Shown here in pieces: positions 34,615 to 42,939 of a stretch of DNA of 64,000 nt. Each line of letters begins with the position of its first letter. Position 1 is the first letter of the stretch. Position numbers and translations under genes: made by a program. Origin of the DNA: Microbispora corallina (GTDB lineage Bacteria; Actinomycetota; Actinomycetes; Streptosporangiales; Streptosporangiaceae); the NCBI RefSeq assembly GCF_016863035.1, contig NZ_BOOC01000009.1, positions 62,001 to 126,000 on the forward strand, given 5' to 3'. Below the pieces are notes generated by a model, which did not search any database, was not told the DNA's origin, and saw only the letters and a list, made by a program, of their open reading frames with translations.

Positions 34615-35823
34615 TCAGCGGCGCGGCAGATCCTCCAGCGCATTGAGCAGGCGGTCCACGTCCGCGCGGCTGTTGTAGTGCACGAGCCCGGCCCGTACGG
34701 CGGAGCCCTCGTCCCGGATGCCCAGGGCGCGCGTGAGCTCCCACGCGTAGCAGTGCCCGTCCCAGACGTTCACCCGGTTGGCGGCGAGGTGCTCGGCCAC
34801 CTCCCGGGGGGTGTGCCCGGACACGGTGAAGTACGCCGTGGCCGTGCGGCGGCGGGGCGACCCGACGAGGCTCACGTGGGGCAGCGACGACAGGCCCTTG
34901 AGGAGATGGGTGAGCTCCGCCTGCTCGTACGCCTCCACCGCCGTCATCGAGGCCAGCAGCCGCTCCCGCCGGGTCCCGGTGGCGGCCGGGTCGAGGTCCG
35001 CGAGGTGGTCGACGGCCGCCGCGACCCCGGCGAGGTCGGCGAAGGGCGCGGTCCCGGTCTCGAACCGGTCCGGCACCTCGGAGGGCGAGGAGGCGAGCTT
35101 GTCGGGCCGCAGCGTCTCCAGCAGGGCGGGCCGCGCGACCACGGCCCCGATGTGCGGGCCCGACCACTTGTAGGCGCTGGTCGCGTAGAAGTCGGCCCCG
35201 AGCGCCGCCATGTCGATCGGCCCGTGCGGGGTGGCGTGGACGCCGTCCACGTACGACAGGGCCCCGACGGCCCGGGCGCGCGCCGTGATGCGCGGGACGT
35301 CGGGCATGGTCCCCAGGATGTTGCTGGCCGCGGTCACCGCGACCAGCCGGGTCCGTTCGGTGACGAGCTCGTCGTACTGGCCGGCCGGCAGCTCGCCGTC
35401 CGGCACCTCGACCTCCGCCCACCGCACCCGCGCCCCGGCGCGCTCGGCCGCCTGCACCCAGGGCCGGACGTTGGCGTCGTGGTCGAGGCGGGAGACGACG
35501 ATCTCGTCGCCCGGCCCCCAGCCCTTGGCCAGCGCGTACGCGAACCGGTACGTCAGCGTCGTCATGTTGGGCCCGAGGACCACGCCCGCCGGATCCCCGC
35601 CCACCAGGTCCGCGACGGCCGCGCGGGCCCGCGTGACGATGGCGTCGGACCGGGCGCTGCCGGGGAAGGCCCCGTGCGTGTTGCCGATGCCGGCGGAGTA
35701 GGCGGCGGCGATGGCGTCGATGACCGGCTGGGGCACCTGGGTGCCCGCGGCCGCGTCCAGCCAGGCGTAACCGTCGGACAGGGCGGGATAGAGCGCGCGG
35801 ACGCGCTCGATGTCGAGGCTCAT
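34615..35823 (-). CDS. Cysteine desulfurase-like PLP-dependent enzyme
   Basis: 402 residues, fold type I aminotransferase class V. PLP lysine in FYATSAYKWSGPH, Asp in SYVDGVHATPHGP, and HDANVRPW for cofactor stacking. It lacks the mobile Cys loop of SufS/IscS in its usual place, as in the actinobacterial cysteine-desulfurase-like group, so sulfur transfer is unproven. Not adjacent to any suf gene. Divergent from the SDR at 35930. Confidence 0.88.
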   Translation of the reverse strand: MSLDIERVRALYPALSDGYAWLDAAAGTQVPQPVIDAIAAAYSAGIGNTHGAFPGSARSDAIVTRARAAVADLVGGDPAGVVLGPNMTTLTYRFAYALAKGWGPGDEIVVSRLDHDANVRPWVQAAERAGARVRWAEVEVPDGELPAGQYDELVTERTRLVAVTAASNILGTMPDVPRITARARAVGALSYVDGVHATPHGPIDMAALGADFYATSAYKWSGPHIGAVVARPALLETLRPDKLASSPSEVPDRFETGTAPFADLAGVAAAVDHLADLDPAATGTRRERLLASMTAVEAYEQAELTHLLKGLSSLPHVSLVGSPRRRTATAYFTVSGHTPREVAEHLAANRVNVWDGHCYAWELTRALGIRDEGSAVRAGLVHYNSRADVDRLLNALEDLPRR

Positions 35824-35919
35824 GCCTCACAGTGTCGTGGGACATTCGGGCCGACGGAAGCCGCATTCTGGACGTTTCGTCCATAGGGCCGCAGACGGAA
35901 GGAATGCCGCCGAAACTGC

Positions 35920-35925
35920 TAGCCT
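35920..35925 (+). promoter_or_regulatory. Leaderless -10 box for the FabG-like SDR
   Basis: TAGCCT ends 7 nt before ATG 35933 and 4 nt before ATG 35930. There is no ribosome site, so a leaderless transcript starting at the second ATG is likely. Confidence 0.45.
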
Positions 35926-35929
35926 GCGG

Positions 35930-36679
35930 ATGATGAGCGGACGAGCGGTACTGGTCACGGGGGCGTCGCGGGGCATCGGGCGGGCGATCGCGCTCGCCTT
36001 CGCCGAGCGTGGCGACCGTGTCGCGATCCACCACAGGGACTCCTCCGACCTGGCCGTACGGCTCAGGGACGAGCTGCCGGGCGAGGGCCACGCCGTCGTG
36101 CGGGCGGACGTGTCCGACCCGGAGCAGGCCCGGCGCATGACCGACGAGGCGGCCGGCGCGCTGGGCGGCATCGACGTGCTGGTCAACAACGCGGGCGTCT
36201 TCCTCCGGCATCCGATCGCCGAGGTCTCCTACGAGGAGTGGCGGGAGGTGTGGCGCAGGACGCTGGACGTCAACCTCGTCGGGCCCGCCAACGTCACCTG
36301 GAGCGCCGTGCGGCACATGCGGCCGGGCGGGCGGATCGTCAACGTCTCCTCCCGCGGCGCCTTCCGCGGCGAGCCCGAGAGCCCGGCATACGCCGCGAGC
36401 AAGGCGGGGCTCAACGCCATGGGCCAGTCGCTCGCCGTCGCCCTGGCACCGCTCGGCATCACCGTCGGCACCGTGGCCCCCGGCTTCGTGGAGACCGACA
36501 TGACCAACGAGCACCTCAAGCCGCCGCGCGGCGACGAGATCCGCGCGCAGAGCCCCTTCGGCCGGGTGGCCCGGCCGGAGGAGATCGCGGCGGCCGTCCT
36601 CTACCTGGCGTCGCCGGAGGCCGAGTGGGCGAGCGGCGCCGTCATCGACCTCAACGGCGCCTCCTACCTGCGCACCTGA
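35930..36679 (+). CDS. SDR family oxidoreductase (FabG-like)
   Basis: 249 residues, classical SDR: VTGASRGIGRAIAL cofactor loop, HHRD (NADP-type), NNAGVF, VNVSSRG with catalytic Ser, YAASK as YxxxK, PGFVETDM. Start is ATG 35930 or 35933; the long frame upstream is promoter sequence. The 3' end overlaps the end of the convergent PH-domain gene by 16 bp. Substrate unknown. Confidence 0.9.
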   Translation: MMSGRAVLVTGASRGIGRAIALAFAERGDRVAIHHRDSSDLAVRLRDELPGEGHAVVRADVSDPEQARRMTDEAAGALGGIDVLVNNAGVFLRHPIAEVSYEEWREVWRRTLDVNLVGPANVTWSAVRHMRPGGRIVNVSSRGAFRGEPESPAYAASKAGLNAMGQSLAVALAPLGITVGTVAPGFVETDMTNEHLKPPRGDEIRAQSPFGRVARPEEIAAAVLYLASPEAEWASGAVIDLNGASYLRT

Positions 36680-38259
36680 CCCTCGGCGGCGGGGACGGCG
36701 TCCCCGCCGGCCAGGAAGGGGTCGAGCAGCCCGGGTGACCCGGCGGCGGCGATCCGCAGCGCCTCGGCCAGGGCGACGTCCTGCACCCGGTACCCCTGCC
36801 GTCCGGCCGCGGTCGTGGCGGTCAGCGTGACCAGCCCGGCCCGCCGCTGGAAGAACGAGCGCTCGACGTTCCAGCCGATGATCCCGTCGCACTCCAGCAC
36901 CACCCGCCGCCGCACCAGCGAGCCCGTACGGCTCACGAGGTAGCCGGACGCGAGCGTGTGCCCCAGGTTGCGGGCCCGGTCGGCGGCCATCAGGGCGGTG
37001 AGGGGGAGCAGGGCGACCATCGTCAGGCCCGGCCAGGACGGCAGGTCGGACCAGAGCCAGCAGTACAGCAGCACGGCCGTGACCGCCGCGTGGACGCCGA
37101 ACGCGCGGGTGAAGCGGCGGCGCACGGCGGCGGAGCCGTGCGTGGTCAGCGGCACGGTGACCGGCGACGGATCCCCGGCGCCGCGCAGCACGCGGACCGC
37201 GACGGCCTCCGCCTCCGCCTTCGGCGCGGGCGGCAGCAGCATGGACCCGCCGCGCTGGGCGCCCTGGCCCACCCGCAGCCCGGTCGTGATCGCGATGAGG
37301 CGCGCCCCCCGTACGGCCCGCAGCAGCAGCGGCTCGCTCACCTCCACGCCGCGCAGGCGCCGTTCCTCCACGGTCGTCGCGCGGGTGGTGACGAGGCCGC
37401 GGGTGACGTGGAGGGTGCCGCCGCGGTGCCGGGTCAGCCGGAAGTTCCAGAAGGCCAGCAGGTAGCCGATCGTGGAGGCCACCCCCACGAAGAGGGCGAG
37501 CACGAGCACCACCGTCGCGACGGCCAGCGGCAGCGCGGCCGCGCTCAGCCAGCGCCACGTCTCGCGGACCGGCCCGACCTGCCCGAGGTCCACGTTGCCC
37601 TCGGAGGCCAGCCGCGACAGGAAACCCGCGATGACGCCGACCGCGACGAGCCCGGACAGCGTGAACGGCCCGTACCTGATCCACTGGGGGCGCAGGACGG
37701 CCAGTTCGGTCTCGTCCGCGCCGGGGGCGCCCGCGACGACGGCCGGGACGCCGGTCGCGGCGATGTCCTCGGGCGGGGTGTCGGCGACCGGGCTCCGGTG
37801 CAGGAGCTCCACCCGCAGCCGGGCCGCCTCGGCGACGCTGAGCGCGTCGAGCTTGAGCTCGCCGCCGCGCTTGCGGTCGGACATGCCGGTGCCGACCTCC
37901 ACGCGGGCCAGCCCGAGCAGGCGGTGCAGGATGTGCGAGGTCACGTCGACCGTGCGGACCCGGTCGCGGGGGACGGTCACCACCTTCCTGTTCAGCAGGC
38001 CCTTGCGGACCTGCACGTGCTCGGCCGTGATCCGGTACGTCGTGGTGAACCAGCGCAGCATGCCGAACAGGACCATGATCCCGACGCCGACGAGGCTCCA
38101 CAGGTGGCCCTCGCCCCCGCTGCTCGATCCGGCGAACAGCAGGCCGATCAGGGCCGGGGCGGCCCGGACGACCTCCTGGAAGGGGTGGATCACCAGCATC
38201 CGCGGGCTCAGCCGCCGCCAGTCGGTCTCGACCGGGGTGGCCGTCATCGCGGCGGTCAC
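36664..38259 (-). CDS. PH domain membrane protein (YdbT-like)
   Basis: 531 residues. Three bacterial PH-like (DUF304/bPH2) modules separated by paired membrane helices: TYRITAEHVQVRKGLLNRKV, then FRLTRHRGGTLHVTRGLVTT, then SGYLVSRTGSLVRRRVV. Helix pairs lie near residues 30-70, 195-265 and 385-420. Partner of the small PH protein upstream, with which it overlaps by 4 bp; the pair matches the YdbS/YdbT arrangement. In Bacillus this pair protects against some bacteriocins; the role here is unknown. Confidence 0.88.
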   Translation of the reverse strand: MTAAMTATPVETDWRRLSPRMLVIHPFQEVVRAAPALIGLLFAGSSSGGEGHLWSLVGVGIMVLFGMLRWFTTTYRITAEHVQVRKGLLNRKVVTVPRDRVRTVDVTSHILHRLLGLARVEVGTGMSDRKRGGELKLDALSVAEAARLRVELLHRSPVADTPPEDIAATGVPAVVAGAPGADETELAVLRPQWIRYGPFTLSGLVAVGVIAGFLSRLASEGNVDLGQVGPVRETWRWLSAAALPLAVATVVLVLALFVGVASTIGYLLAFWNFRLTRHRGGTLHVTRGLVTTRATTVEERRLRGVEVSEPLLLRAVRGARLIAITTGLRVGQGAQRGGSMLLPPAPKAEAEAVAVRVLRGAGDPSPVTVPLTTHGSAAVRRRFTRAFGVHAAVTAVLLYCWLWSDLPSWPGLTMVALLPLTALMAADRARNLGHTLASGYLVSRTGSLVRRRVVLECDGIIGWNVERSFFQRRAGLVTLTATTAAGRQGYRVQDVALAEALRIAAAGSPGLLDPFLAGGDAVPAAEGQVRR

Positions 38260-38747
38260 GTGGCGTCACCCGCCGTCGCCTGCGCGTTCGCCGTGAGCTC
38301 GGCGACCAGGCGCTGGGCGGTGTCCCGGTCGAGGCCGTCCACCTTGAGCGGCCCGGCCGCGGACGCGGTGGTGACGGTGACGTTTGCCAGCCGGAACAGC
38401 TGCTCCAGCGGCCCGCGCCGGCTGTCGACGGTCTGGATCCGGGAGACCGGGGCGATCCGCCACTCCTGCTTGAACCAGCCCGACCGGGTGAAGACGGCCG
38501 CCGGGGTCGCCTCCCACCGGTGCACGCGGTAGCGCCACTGCGGCATGACCGCGACGTGCGCGACGGCGGCGACGACGGTGGCCGCCAGGGCGGCGACGTG
38601 CACCGCGCGGTCGCCGTCGTCGAGGACCAGCCAGACGACCTGGACGGCGGCGAGGAACAGCCAGCCGAGGGCGGCCCGCGTGGTCCAGTACCAGATCGCG
38701 GTACGGCTCACGCGGTTCAACGGGGGGCGGAGGGTTGCGTTGTCCAC
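38256..38747 (-). CDS. PH domain membrane protein (YdbS-like)
   Basis: 163 residues from GTG 38745-38747. Two adjacent membrane helices (ALGWLFLAAVQVVWLVL and AVHVAALAATVVAAVAHVAV) are followed by one bPH2 module (WRYRVHRWEATPAAVFTRSG, then RIQTVDSRRGPLEQLFRLAN). A more upstream in-frame start at 38795 lacks a ribosome site. Stop overlaps the YdbT-like start. Confidence 0.85.
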   Translation of the reverse strand: MDNATLRPPLNRVSRTAIWYWTTRAALGWLFLAAVQVVWLVLDDGDRAVHVAALAATVVAAVAHVAVMPQWRYRVHRWEATPAAVFTRSGWFKQEWRIAPVSRIQTVDSRRGPLEQLFRLANVTVTTASAAGPLKVDGLDRDTAQRLVAELTANAQATAGDAT

Positions 38748-38892
38748 ATATCTAACTCTGCCTGACCGGCGAGATGACCATCCAGTGGTGCCCATCCCGT
38801 ATGCGACAGGACAAATGTCATGCAGGGGGCGGGGAAACGGCCGGGCCGGGAGCGCGCGGCGCCCGGTCCCGGCCGCTCAGATCATGGTGTTC

Positions 38893-39036
38893 TCACGGCG
38901 CAGGGGTGTAATCGCCGGCGCCCGTGTCGTCGCGCCGGGCCTTCTTGGCCTGCTTGGCGCTCCGGGCCTCCTTGATGGCCGTCCTCTTGGCCTTTCCGGT
39001 GGACTTCGCCGGCTTCTTCTTCTGTTCGTCAGCCAT
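38893..39036 (-). CDS. 47-residue basic, Lys/Ala-rich small protein
   Basis: ATG 39034-39036 with GGGGGAATC upstream. The product starts MADEQKKKPAKSTGKAKRTA and ends with an acidic/aromatic tail (DDTGAGDYTPAP). Codons follow the G/C third-position bias. The composition resembles disordered nucleic-acid-binding tails. It lies alone between the PH pair and the MFS gene. No family recognised. Confidence 0.6.
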   Translation of the reverse strand: MADEQKKKPAKSTGKAKRTAIKEARSAKQAKKARRDDTGAGDYTPAP

Positions 39037-39089
39037 GATTCCCCCGTATGTACGAAGATGCGCCCTACATGCGCATCTGGGGGGTTGAT

Positions 39090-39103
39090 ACCCCTTCGGG
39101 GGT
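39090..39103. terminator. UUCG-loop hairpin downstream of the MFS gene
   Basis: ACCCC-TTCG-GGGGT: a 5-bp stem closed by the very stable UUCG tetraloop, in the gap after the minus-strand MFS gene and before the small basic protein gene. Confidence 0.5.
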
Positions 39104-39135
39104 GTCCGGCATCCCCGCGCCGCCGCTCGCGCCGG

Positions 39136-39183
39136 GCGAGCGGCGATGCGAGCGGCGATGCGAACGGCGATGCGAGCGGCGGC
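39136..39183. repeat. 12-bp tandem repeat, four copies
   Basis: GCGAGCGGCGAT repeats at 39136, 39148, 39160 (one change: GCGAACGGCGAT) and 39172 (last bases diverged). It lies in the 3' region of the MFS gene, outside any coding frame. Likely a slippage-prone microsatellite. Confidence 0.75.
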
Positions 39184-39225
39184 GGGGGGAGCCGGACCGG
39201 GGACCCGGGCCGGCCGCCCGACGGG

Positions 39226-40665
39226 TCAGACGGTCTGCGGCTCCTGCGCGCTCAGCGGCTGGGCGATGTCCTCCAGCGACCGGCGCGCGGCCTCGACGCC
39301 CATGAACCACTCGACGGCGCCCGCCCCGATCATGAGGGCCGCGCCGAGGACGTATCCCAGCACGACGTTGCCGACCGACTCGCTCTCGACCAGGCGGCCG
39401 AACAGGACCGGGCCGATGATGCCGCCGAGGCCCGTGCCCACCGCGTAGAACAGCGCGATGGCCAGCGCCCTCGTCTCCATCGGGAAGATCTCCGACACGG
39501 TCAGGTACGCCGAGCTGGCCCCGGCCGAGGCGAAGAAGAACACGACCATCCAGCAGGCCGTGAGCGTCACCGCGTTCAGGACGTGGGCGTCGAACAGGGC
39601 CGCCGTGCCGAGCAGCAGCAGCCCCGACAGCGCGTAGCAGCCTGAGATCAGCGCCCGCCTGCCGACGGTGTCGAAGAACCTGCCGAGCAGCACCGGGCCC
39701 AGGAAGTTGCCGATCGCGATCGGGATCAGGTACCAGGCGGTGCTGCTGTCCGAGACCTTGAAGAACGTCGACAGCACCAGCGCGTACGTGAAGAAGATCG
39801 AGTTGTACAGGAACGCCTGGCCGACGAACAGCGCCAGCCCGACGGTGGTCCGCTTCGGGTAGCGGCGCAGCAGCGTGCTCGCGACCTCGGTCAGCGGGGT
39901 GTGGTCCCGCTGGGTGATCCTGATCTCGCCGCGGGCCGGCTCGAGGTCGGCGTCCGACTCCTCGCGCACCGTACGCTCGATGCCCGAGACGATCTCCTCC
40001 GCCTCGCGTTCCCTGCCGTGGATGAACAGCCACCGCGGGCTCTCCGGCACGAGCCGCCGCACCAGCAGGATCCCCACGCCGAGGACGGCGCCGAGGCCGA
40101 ACAGCAGCCGCCAGCCGACGTCGGCGGGGAACACGCTCGTGCTGAGCGCGGGGATCGCGACCACCGCGCCGAGGGCCGTGCCCAGCCAGAACGAGCCGTT
40201 GACCACGAGGTCGACCGTGCCGCGCACGCGTGCCGGGATCAGCTCGTCGATCGCCGAGTTGATCGCGGCGTACTCGCCTCCGATGCCCGCGCCGGTGAAG
40301 AAGCGGCACAGGAAGAAGTACCAGGCGTCGTGCGAGAACGCCGTGGCCACGGTGGCGGCGAGGTAGAGGGCGAGCGTGACGATGAACAGCTTCTTGCGCC
40401 CGAAACGGTCGGTCAGGTGCCCGAAGAAGAGGGCGCCGACGCAGGCGCCGGCCACGTAGACGCCGGCGGCGAGGCCGACCTGGCTTTCCGTCAGCGCGAG
40501 ACCGCTGCTCTTCTCGGTGATGCGGGGGCCGATGACTCCGACGATCGTGACCTCGAGGCCGTCGAGGATCCAGACGGTGCCGAGGCCGATGAGCACCAGC
40601 CAGTGCCAGCGAGCCCAGGGGAGCCGATCCAGCCGTGCGGGAATGTCGGTACTAATTTGCGCCAT
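39226..40665 (-). CDS. MFS transporter (sugar porter/metabolite:H+ symporter type)
   Basis: 479 residues, 12 membrane helices. MFS signatures GHLTDRFGRKKLF (loop 2-3), GAGIGGEYAAINSAIDELIP (helix 4-5), VPESPRWLF (end of helix 6), GRFFDTVGRR (loop 8-9) and SEIFPMETRA (helix 10). These place it with the sugar/aromatic-acid porter group. The cargo is unknown and no catabolic gene is adjacent. ATG at 40663-40665. Confidence 0.92.
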   Translation of the reverse strand: MAQISTDIPARLDRLPWARWHWLVLIGLGTVWILDGLEVTIVGVIGPRITEKSSGLALTESQVGLAAGVYVAGACVGALFFGHLTDRFGRKKLFIVTLALYLAATVATAFSHDAWYFFLCRFFTGAGIGGEYAAINSAIDELIPARVRGTVDLVVNGSFWLGTALGAVVAIPALSTSVFPADVGWRLLFGLGAVLGVGILLVRRLVPESPRWLFIHGREREAEEIVSGIERTVREESDADLEPARGEIRITQRDHTPLTEVASTLLRRYPKRTTVGLALFVGQAFLYNSIFFTYALVLSTFFKVSDSSTAWYLIPIAIGNFLGPVLLGRFFDTVGRRALISGCYALSGLLLLGTAALFDAHVLNAVTLTACWMVVFFFASAGASSAYLTVSEIFPMETRALAIALFYAVGTGLGGIIGPVLFGRLVESESVGNVVLGYVLGAALMIGAGAVEWFMGVEAARRSLEDIAQPLSAQEPQTV

Positions 40666-40774
40666 ATCGTCCCCTTCTTCGGAAGATATGTCGCCCGACT
40701 ACCCCGCATCCGGCCGGAAATTCGCGCCTCGCCTCATCGGTGGCCGCGGGCCTCGCGTGGGCCGCCCCCGGGCG

Positions 40775-41212
40775 TCAGCGCCCGGGCAGCTCCCGTACGC
40801 CGGGGACCCGCGCGGGCACCGGCTCCTGGCCCAGCTCGAACCACACGCACACGCCCGTACGGCTGGCCGACACGCCCCACCGGTGGGTGAACAGGTCGAC
40901 GAGGTGGACCCCGCGCCCGGGCGTGAGGTGCGGGGACGTCCAGCAGCCGCACGCCTGCGTGGACAGCGTCACACGGGCGGAGGCCGGCGTGGCCGCCACG
41001 GCGACCGAGTATCCGGGACGGCTCCCGCAGGAGGAGGCGTGGCGCAGGGACTCGGCGACGAGTTCGCCGATCAGCTGGACGGCGTCGTCGCGGCACGGAT
41101 GGCGGTCCCCCAGCCGGGCGGCGACGAACCGCCGCGCCGCCCGCGCCTGGGACGGGTCTCCCGAGAAAGGCCGTGAGATCGCGATTCTCCCCGAGAGGTT
41201 GAGAATTGTCAT
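40775..41212 (-). CDS. RsbW-like anti-sigma factor ATPase domain protein
   Basis: 145 residues, a small GHKL ATPase: the N-box is degenerate (VQLIGELVAESLRHA where ELVTNAVRHA is expected) and the G1 region reads GRGVHLVDLFTHRWGV. It is divergent from a DUF5753 XRE regulator followed by DUF397, the layout of WhiJ-like clusters in Streptomyces. The diverged N-box (Asn replaced by Ser) suggests weak or absent kinase activity, with partner binding retained. Confidence 0.82.
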   Translation of the reverse strand: MTILNLSGRIAISRPFSGDPSQARAARRFVAARLGDRHPCRDDAVQLIGELVAESLRHASSCGSRPGYSVAVAATPASARVTLSTQACGCWTSPHLTPGRGVHLVDLFTHRWGVSASRTGVCVWFELGQEPVPARVPGVRELPGR

Positions 41213-41299
41213 CCTGCGATAACTCCCTGTGCACCCGTCCGTGGATGCCGAATCGAGGTCCGTGTCAGACTTCGTTCATCCTGCACTTTGATATTCCGC

Positions 41300-41329
41300 C
41301 GTGCAATACGGCGAATGCAGGATTGCACG
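41300..41329. promoter_or_regulatory. CGTGCAAT-N14-ATTGCACG inverted repeat upstream of the XRE gene
   Basis: 8-bp perfect arms at 41300-41307 and 41322-41329, 30 nt before the XRE start codon and 88 bp from the divergent ATPase gene. Candidate operator for the local XRE/DUF397 regulatory set. Confidence 0.45.
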
Positions 41330-41358
41330 GTTCCTTTTCCAAAGGGGGATATCGGCTG

Positions 41359-42210
41359 ATGCGGGGAGGACGGGGTCCGACGGTCCGGCTTCGCCGGCTT
41401 TCCGCGGAACTGACTCGTCTGCGCCGGGAGTCGGGGTTCACCCGCGAGGAGGTGTCCCAGCGCCTCGGCGTGGCGGCCTCCACGGTGTACCGGATCGAGA
41501 GCGGGCACACCCGGCCGCAGAGCCGGACCATGCGCGACCTGCTCGACCTCTACCAGGTGGGCGGCGGCGAGCGGGAGGGCCTGCTGGGGCTGGCCCGCGA
41601 GGCCGCCCGGCGCGGCTGGTGGCACGCGTACGACGACGTCCTGCCCGGTCCGTACGTCGGGCTGGAGGCGGAGGCCGCGTCGGTCTGGAACTACGAGCCG
41701 CTGCTCGTGCCGGGGCTGCTGGAGACCGAGGCCTACGCCCGGGCCGTCGTCAGCGCCGCGCTGGTCCAGGACCCGGCCGAGATCGAACGGCGGATCGCGG
41801 TCCGGATGGAGCGGCAGCGCCGCCTCGCCGGGCCCGACGCCATCGCCTACTGGGCCGTCGTCGACGAGGCCGCGCTCCGGCGTCCCGTCGGTGGCCCGGC
41901 CGTCATGGCCGAGCAGTTGCGCAGGCTGCAGGAGGTCGCCGTGCAGCCGAACGTCACCCTCCAGGTGCTCCCGTTCGACGCCGGCGCCTATCTGGGCATG
42001 GGCACCCCGCTCGCCGTCCTCGCCTTCCCCGATCCGGAGGACCCCGGCGTGGTCTTCCTGGAGAACATGGGCGGCGAGCTCTACCTGGAAGACCCCGACG
42101 AGGTCCGCGCGTACGTCCAGGTCTTCGATCACCTTCGTGCCGCCGCGCTCGGCCCGGAGAAGTCCATAGAGAAGGTCATTTCTGTCGAGAAGGAGATGTC
42201 AGGACGATGA
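41359..42210 (+). CDS. XRE family regulator with DUF5753 (WhiJ-like)
   Basis: 283 residues from ATG 41359 (AAAGGGGG upstream). N-terminal XRE helix-turn-helix (LRRESGFTREEVSQRLGVAA, STVYRIESGHTRPQ), then the DUF5753 domain (NYEPLLVPGLLETEAYARAV, VDEAALRRPVGG, LQVLPFDAGAYLGMG). The stop overlaps the DUF397 start (ATGA). Members control development or antibiotic production in Streptomyces, with DUF397 partners modulating DNA binding. Confidence 0.93.
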   Translation: MRGGRGPTVRLRRLSAELTRLRRESGFTREEVSQRLGVAASTVYRIESGHTRPQSRTMRDLLDLYQVGGGEREGLLGLAREAARRGWWHAYDDVLPGPYVGLEAEAASVWNYEPLLVPGLLETEAYARAVVSAALVQDPAEIERRIAVRMERQRRLAGPDAIAYWAVVDEAALRRPVGGPAVMAEQLRRLQEVAVQPNVTLQVLPFDAGAYLGMGTPLAVLAFPDPEDPGVVFLENMGGELYLEDPDEVRAYVQVFDHLRAAALGPEKSIEKVISVEKEMSGR

Positions 42211-42428
42211 GGGGAACCGAACCGGCGGTCACCGCGGACGGCGCCGTCTGGCGCAAGGCGACCCGCTCGAACACCGTCGGCAACCAGTGCGTCGAGGTCG
42301 CGCTGCTGCGCGGCGGCATCGCCGTGCGCGACTCCAAGGACCCCGAAGGCCCCCGGCTCATGTTCAGCCCCGGGGAGTGGGAGGCCTTCATCGACGGCGT
42401 CAAGGGCGGCGAGTTCGACCTGTCCTGA
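42207..42428 (+). CDS. DUF397 domain protein
   Basis: 73 residues: WRKATRSNTVGNQCVEVALL, IAVRDSKDP, LMFSPGEWEAFIDGVKGGEF, all diagnostic of DUF397. Translationally coupled to the XRE gene. DUF397 proteins are small partners of their adjacent WhiJ-like regulators. Confidence 0.93.
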   Translation: MRGTEPAVTADGAVWRKATRSNTVGNQCVEVALLRGGIAVRDSKDPEGPRLMFSPGEWEAFIDGVKGGEFDLS

Positions 42429-42437
42429 CCCGCGTGC

Positions 42438-42473
42438 CGGTACGGCCCGCACGCCGGGGTGCGGGCCGTACCG
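42438..42473. terminator. 15-bp hairpin after the DUF397 gene
   Basis: CGGTACGGCCCGCAC pairs perfectly with GTGCGGGCCGTACCG (15 bp, 6-nt loop), 10 nt after the stop. Strong terminator closing the XRE-DUF397 unit. Confidence 0.75.
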
Positions 42474-42554
42474 CCTGTCGGCGCCGCTCAGAGGGGCCTC
42501 ACGGGCCGTCCGCGCCGGATGAATGGGTCCACCGGCAGCGGGCAGGAGACCCGC

Positions 42555-42701
42555 ATGAGGACAGAGGACGGCCGTTACATCGACACCGACGACGACCCGG
42601 ATTTCGCGGGGGAGCACGCTCCCTCGGCGACCGACCCGCCGAACGCGGAACCCGATGACAAGAGCCCCGACGAGCGATGGGAAAAGCCGACCGAGGCGTG
42701 A
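42555..42701 (+). CDS. 48-residue acidic small protein
   Basis: ATG 42555 with GGAG upstream. The product (MRTEDGRYIDTDDDPDFAGE ..., ending KSPDERWEKPTEA) is highly acidic and probably disordered. It stops exactly where the AGGAGG of the next gene begins, so it is the first of three coupled small genes. No family recognised. Confidence 0.65.
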   Translation: MRTEDGRYIDTDDDPDFAGEHAPSATDPPNAEPDDKSPDERWEKPTEA

Positions 42702-42711
42702 GGAGGACGTG

Positions 42712-42939
42712 ATGACGATGGGGGTCGACCCGGCCGAGCTGGGCGACGAGGACCTGTTCCGCGAGCTGCGCCACCTGCACGAGACCCGTACGGACACGCT
42801 CTTCCACGGCTCGGACGACGCGCTTGAGCGGCACACCTCGCGGACCGAGGAGCTGGAGGGGGAGTACCTGAAGCGCTTCCCGGAGCGTCACGTGGACCCC
42901 GAGCGGCTGCGCGAGGGCGCGAGGCTGCGCGATGCGTGA
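42712..42939 (+). CDS. Small conserved actinobacterial protein (DUF6158-like)
   Basis: 75 residues from ATG 42712 with a perfect AGGAGG 5 nt upstream. All-helical, with GVDPAELGDEDLFRELRHLH, a DTLFHGSDDALERHTSRTEE block and ELEGEYLKRFPERHVDPER. I recall this pattern as DUF6158, but the number is from memory. Overlaps the next gene by 8 bp. Confidence 0.75.
   Translation: MTMGVDPAELGDEDLFRELRHLHETRTDTLFHGSDDALERHTSRTEELEGEYLKRFPERHVDPERLREGARLRDA

Noticed and set aside
34592-38269. 1225-codon minus-strand open frame
   Set aside because: It runs out of frame through the cysteine-desulfurase-like gene and the YdbT-like gene and opposite the SDR; composition is shadow-like despite its length.
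39136-39183. 12-bp repeats as a CRISPR array
   Set aside because: The repeats are contiguous with no spacers and there are no cas genes; a simple microsatellite.
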